Below, in pieces: positions 60,673 through 64,000 of a DNA stretch of 64,000 nucleotides. The position numbers and the translations under genes are program-made. The DNA is from Vulcanimicrobiota bacterium. GTDB taxonomy: Bacteria > Vulcanimicrobiota > Xenobia > Xenobiales > JADMJV01. The DNA lies in the NCBI GenBank assembly GCA_017307785.1, contig JAFKGI010000037.1, positions 20,502 through 84,501 of the forward strand. Direction: 5' to 3'. Position 1 is the first letter of the stretch. Each line of letters begins with the position of its first letter. Under the pieces are notes generated by a model. It searched no databases, was not told the origin of the DNA, and saw only the letters and a list, made by a program, of their open reading frames with translations.

Positions 60673-61215
60673 TCAGACCGAATCCAGGTCGCTAAATTCG
60701 TTGACCACCTCACGAACTTTTCTGGGCCTGGCGGCCTCCCGGTCACGTCGAGGGGGGACTTCTCGGGAGACCTGTTCAGCCCTGCGTGGAGCGCGCTCAC
60801 CACTATAAAAACGCTCAGCGCTTCCCCAACCGCGGCCGCGTTCGCGGCTTCGGCGACTGTCTTCCTCGGCCCGCACCGCTGCGTCGATGATGTGATGCAA
60901 GCGCACCCGCTCCGACTCGGCCAGGCGAATAAAATTTTGGATCAATCCGAGAGGGCGTCCTTCATCGGTGCGCCGCGTTTCATCGTCGCGCAGGCCACGC
61001 ACGATGGCCTCCACGTCTTCCAGCGCTTCTTGTAGAGCTTCCAAGCGGAGTGTAGCCAGTCGGTCCTGGGCCAGGCCCAACAACTCTTCCAGCCGAGTCT
61101 CTTCTTCCACGCGAGCGTGGTAGGAATTGTTATTTTCCGCTTCGAGAAAAAGCTCTTCCAACGCCTCGGCTTCAGAGCGGAGGCGGGACGCTAGTTCGAA
61201 GGATGACTCACGCAT
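60673..61215 (-). CDS. Small helical protein sharing the N-terminal domain of the PilZ giant
   Basis: 180 residues. Residues 40-125 (LAQDRLATLRLEALQEALED, GRPLGLIQNF, ESERVRLHHIIDAAV) align with residues about 45-130 of the downstream PilZ protein: both show A-x-D-R-L-A-x-L-R-L, D-V-E-x-I, G-R and E-R-x-R-L with I-x-A-A-V. The last 55 residues are Arg-rich and unstructured (RRSRERGRGWG, PPRRDREAARP), so nucleic-acid or acidic-protein binding is possible. It has no PilZ domain. Likely a duplicated stand-alone copy and possible partner. Family not recognised. Confidence 0.75.
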   Translation of the reverse strand: MRESSFELASRLRSEAEALEELFLEAENNNSYHARVEEETRLEELLGLAQDRLATLRLEALQEALEDVEAIVRGLRDDETRRTDEGRPLGLIQNFIRLAESERVRLHHIIDAAVRAEEDSRRSRERGRGWGSAERFYSGERAPRRAEQVSREVPPRRDREAARPRKVREVVNEFSDLDSV

Positions 61216-61364
61216 TCCCTCGCTACCTTCTTACCTTTTCAGTCAGGACATCCCGTCGCCTCTGTTGGCTGCGGGTGTCCGGCTATGATACGATGGCCCC
61301 TTGGAGGGACCTTCCATCCAGAACAAAATTTCGCATTCCCACCCCTTGGGAGATCGGTAAAGCT

Positions 61365-61634
61365 ATGTCCAATCAGCCAAACATTGAAATCTACACCTGG
61401 CAGACCTGCCCTTATTGCCGCAGAGCGAAAGCCCTGCTTGATTCGAAGGGAGTCAGCTACCACGAAATCTCGGTGGACGGCGACGAACCCGCTCGCGATG
61501 CCATGGCGCAGCGCACCGGCGGCAAGCGCTCGGTCCCGCAAATCTTCATCAACGGCCAGCACATCGGCGGCTGTGACGATCTCCACGCTCTCGACGCCAA
61601 AGGCGGCCTCGACCCGCTCCTCCAGGGCACCTAG
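61365..61634 (+). CDS. grxC: Glutaredoxin 3-type (GrxC)
   Basis: 89 residues from ATG 61365 (MSNQPNIEIYTWQTCPYCRR). Active site TCPYC, then the cis-Pro region SVPQIFINGQHIGGCDDLHA. Typical GrxC length. Reduces disulfides or mixed glutathione disulfides in the cytosol. A possible promoter lies upstream (TTGGCT at 61265, TACGAT 18 bp on), weak. Upstream 149 bp contains no other gene. Confidence 0.93.
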   Translation: MSNQPNIEIYTWQTCPYCRRAKALLDSKGVSYHEISVDGDEPARDAMAQRTGGKRSVPQIFINGQHIGGCDDLHALDAKGGLDPLLQGT

Positions 61635-61637
61635 GCG

Positions 61638-62063
61638 ATGCTCGGCGCCACGGTCTTGTTCTTCGGACTGCAGATCCTGGCGCCGATCGTCGGCACCCTT
61701 CTGGCCTACGGGCACTGCTACCAGCAGCGCCTGCAGGGCTTCTCCGGTCAACAATTGGAGGGCATGCTGGCTCGCTGGGGCTTTCTCAGCTCGGCCGGCC
61801 TGAGCATCCTGTTCTTCTGGTTCTGGCCGGAAGGCACTAACAGCTGGAGCAGAATGCCCGGCTTCTCGGAAATCTGCCGCCTGACTCTGGTCGATCCACC
61901 GCAACTCGACAGCGGCTATCCTCTGGCAAAACTGGTGATATCCCTGATCCTCGGGACCTTTTGTGGACTGCTGGCGCGCATTCACGCCTTCGGACTGACG
62001 CGCCGCCTGGTGCGTGAAGTTCCCCGCTATTACCGGAACGAAGACGTCATAGGTAAGCGCTAA
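61638..62063 (+). CDS. Small membrane protein, unknown function
   Basis: 141 residues from ATG 61638, three bases after the glutaredoxin stop. Three membrane helices are predicted: about 2-25, 45-65 and 95-115. The end is basic (TRRLVREVPRYYRNED). No conserved motif recognised. The position between grxC and dnaX suggests one transcript, but function does not follow. Confidence 0.7.
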   Translation: MLGATVLFFGLQILAPIVGTLLAYGHCYQQRLQGFSGQQLEGMLARWGFLSSAGLSILFFWFWPEGTNSWSRMPGFSEICRLTLVDPPQLDSGYPLAKLVISLILGTFCGLLARIHAFGLTRRLVREVPRYYRNEDVIGKR

Positions 62064-62083
62064 GTCCAGGCGAAGGGGCCCCT

Positions 62084-64000
62084 ATGAGTCAGGTATCCCT
62101 TTTCCGAAAATGGCGTTCTAAAGCTTTCTCCGACCTGGTAGGGCAGGAAGCGGTGGTCAAAACCCTGCGCAACGTCCTGTCCGCGGGCTCCCCGGCACGC
62201 GCTTATCTCTTCTGCGGTCCTCGCGGCACGGGCAAGACCAGCACCGCCCGCATTTTCGCCAAAGCTCTTTGCTGTGAAAACGGCCCCGCCCTGGAGCCGT
62301 GCAACCAGTGTTCGACCTGCCGAGAGATCGCCCAGGGTGTCTGCATGGACGTCTTCGAAATCGACGCCGCCTCCAATACCCAGGTCGAGAAAATTCGCGA
62401 CTTCATCGTCGACAAAGTGCACTTCGCCCCGGCCAAAGCCCGCTTCAAGGTCTACATCATCGACGAAGTCCACAAGCTGTCGACCTCGTCCTTCAACGCC
62501 TTGCTGAAGACGCTGGAGGAACCGCCCGCCCACGTCGTCTTCGTGCTGGCCACCACCCATCCTCACGAACTCTTGCCCACCATCCTCTCACGCTGCCAAC
62601 GCTACGACTTCCGAGCTTTCTCTCTCAAAGAAGTGGAAGAACATCTGCAGCACATCGCCGTCGAAGAAAACCTGGATCTCGATCCCATGGCCCGGCAGCT
62701 GCTGGCCCGCGCCGCCCAGGGATCCATGCGCGACGCCCTGGTGCTGCTCGAGCAAGCTCAACACTACAGTGGGGGAGCCGTCCAGCCATCCGACGTGGTG
62801 CAGATGCTCGGACTGGTGCCTCAGGAGACGCTGGGGCGCTGGGTCGAGGCTCTGCGCCAGGGTGATGCGGCCCTGCTGTTAGGTGCCGTCGAGGACATGC
62901 ACCGCGGCGGGCAGGACTTTGTGCGCGCCGTGGACCTCTGGGTCGAACATCTGCGACTGATCATGCTCTCCAAGGTGGGCGCCCACGAAGCCGGTCTGAG
63001 CGAACTCCACGAAGCCTACCGAACGGCTCTGCAAAACCAGGCCCAGAACCTCAGCCTGGGTCAGATCCTGAACTGGCTGCGGGCCGCCGTGGATTTGCAG
63101 CAAGCCATCCGCGACGGGCAACCCCCGCGCATCGCCCTGGAACTCTGCCTGGTAGCCCTGTGCGCACCGGCACCAGCGCCAACGGCCGGAGCCGTCCCCC
63201 CCACGGCTGCTGCGGCTCCCGCAGCGGCAGCGCCGGCCCTGGAAGCTCTGACTCGCCAGATGCAGGACCTCCAGGAGAAAGTGAAGTCCCTCATGACCAG
63301 ACCGGCGGCAGCTCCGCCGGCAGCAGCACCCGTGCGGATGCCCGAGCCTGCACCCGCCGCGCCACCGCGACGTGAGCCACCAGCCCCACCTCCAGCCCCG
63401 GCGACTCCTCCCAGAGCCTCAGAACCGACGCGCCCGGCCGCGCCCGTTCCGCCCACGCCGGCCCGACCGCCCGTGAATGACGACGATTTTCTGGGAGCGC
63501 CGCGCGACGAGGAGCGAGCCTCCCCGGCACGAGCCGAGGACGACTTCCTGGGCGCCCCTCGGGAAGAGAGGCAAGCACCCGCGCCGGCTCGGCGAGAGCC
63601 GCCGGCCAGGCCTGCCCCACCGCCTCGCGCTCCGGCCGAGCTACCCAACGGCGGCAAAGCCATCACCCAGGCCCGCGAGTTCTGGCCGCACCTGATCCAG
63701 AGCCTGAAAGCTCGCGACGGCCGCCTGCAGGCCATGATGAAGGACGCCAAGCTGCGAGAATTCCAGCCGGACCGCCTGGTCATCTCGCTGCCGTCGACCT
63801 TGAAGTTTCACTACGAGTACATCTCCCGTCAGGTCCGCCTGTTGGAAGAGGTAAGTAGCGGACTTATGCAAAGCAAGGTGCGGATTGAAGTTGTGATGGA
63901 CGGAGCCCAACAGGTGCCCGGCCAGGAACAAGAACATGAGAGCCTGGTCAAGAAAGCCTCCGGCTTGTTCGGAGGTCGCATCTTGGATGCGGCGAATGAC
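62084..64000 (+). CDS. dnaX: DNA polymerase III subunit gamma/tau (3' end outside window)
   Basis: 639 residues are visible, still in frame at the window end. AAA+ clamp-loader: Walker A FCGPRGTGKTSTARIFAK (near 44-51), zinc-site Cys in CCENGPALEPCNQCSTC, Walker B KVYIIDEVHKLS, sensor 1 VLATTHPHELLPTILSRC. Domain III follows to about 365. The linker (about 370-520) is Pro/Ala-rich with a duplicated DDFLGAPR. A tau-like C-terminal domain starts near 525 (AREFWPHLIQSLKARDGRLQ). GGGG 13 nt before ATG is a weak ribosome-binding site. No frameshift slippery site (A AAA AAG) was seen. Confidence 0.96.
   Translation, partial: MSQVSLFRKWRSKAFSDLVGQEAVVKTLRNVLSAGSPARAYLFCGPRGTGKTSTARIFAKALCCENGPALEPCNQCSTCREIAQGVCMDVFEIDAASNTQVEKIRDFIVDKVHFAPAKARFKVYIIDEVHKLSTSSFNALLKTLEEPPAHVVFVLATTHPHELLPTILSRCQRYDFRAFSLKEVEEHLQHIAVEENLDLDPMARQLLARAAQGSMRDALVLLEQAQHYSGGAVQPSDVVQMLGLVPQETLGRWVEALRQGDAALLLGAVEDMHRGGQDFVRAVDLWVEHLRLIMLSKVGAHEAGLSELHEAYRTALQNQAQNLSLGQILNWLRAAVDLQQAIRDGQPPRIALELCLVALCAPAPAPTAGAVPPTAAAAPAAAAPALEALTRQMQDLQEKVKSLMTRPAAAPPAAAPVRMPEPAPAAPPRREPPAPPPAPATPPRASEPTRPAAPVPPTPARPPVNDDDFLGAPRDEERASPARAEDDFLGAPREERQAPAPARREPPARPAPPPRAPAELPNGGKAITQAREFWPHLIQSLKARDGRLQAMMKDAKLREFQPDRLVISLPSTLKFHYEYISRQVRLLEEVSSGLMQSKVRIEVVMDGAQQVPGQEQEHESLVKKASGLFGGRILDAAND

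Overview
GC-rich chromosomal DNA, gene-dense on both strands, with no rRNA, tRNA, CRISPR array, insertion sequence or prophage that I can see. No stretch over about 170 bp lacks a gene; the longest gaps are 15055-15221, 50887-51038, 61216-61364 and 47221-47367. The core genes (complex I, succinate dehydrogenase, smc, rpmH-rnpA-yidD-yidC-khpB-mnmE-mnmG-rsmG, dnaX) show a respiring, free-living bacterium. The short YidC without a large periplasmic domain, the three-gene SdhC-A-B set with one fused cytochrome subunit, and the many lineage-specific repeat proteins argue against a proteobacterium. A deep-branching lineage such as Eremiobacterota/Xenobia or Armatimonadota would fit, but this is a guess from gene content; phylogeny was not possible here.

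Layout. 1-10.7 kb is the least familiar part: the C-terminus of a membrane-type transferase; two low-complexity repeat proteins that share an N-terminal motif and a 23-nt upstream element; two overlapping secreted paralogs; a carboxypeptidase-fold protein that has lost its zinc ligands; a zinc-ribbon helical protein; and a PAS-GAF-RsbW-type kinase. 10.7-15.1 kb is sdhC-sdhA-sdhB plus a CPBP protease. 15.2-18.4 kb is a + strand operon (DUF1800, alpha/beta hydrolase, C39-like peptidase). 18.4-24.1 kb holds an acyltransferase / class V aminotransferase / membrane protein operon, a small protein and a large hybrid histidine kinase. 24.2-25.8 kb has two peptidases. 25.8-32.7 kb is one long minus-strand operon, hemL - polyprenyl diphosphate synthase - nuoABCDHJK, in which complex I is incomplete.

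32.8-41.9 kb carries a ComEC channel domain, a small membrane protein, and a tightly overlapping smc - TIM-barrel - DUF4127 set followed by TerC. 41.9-44.7 kb has a nitrilase-family amidase divergent from a MarR-family regulator with an esterase and a ring-cleaving dioxygenase. Two matching palindromes place these under the MarR protein, and the set resembles the MhqR quinone-stress regulon. 44.7-47.2 kb has a TPM-domain protein and a GspF/PilC protein. 47.4-50.9 kb is a GlmS-like protein nearly twice the usual size.

50.9-56.9 kb is the conserved ribosome/RNase P/membrane insertion/tRNA modification cluster, driven by a clear sigma70-type promoter and not preceded by dnaA. 56.9-61.2 kb holds a 1210-residue PilZ protein with about 24 twelve-residue repeats and a small neighbour that shares its N-terminal domain. 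61.4-64 kb is glutaredoxin, a small membrane protein and dnaX, which runs off the end. The most noteworthy items are the paired repeat proteins with their shared upstream element, the PilZ giant with its stand-alone N-domain partner, the catalytically dead M14 protein, the MarR/quinone module with a probably leaderless regulator, the oversized GlmS-like protein, and two genes (nuoD, mnmE) whose conserved N-termini extend upstream of any ATG/GTG/TTG codon.
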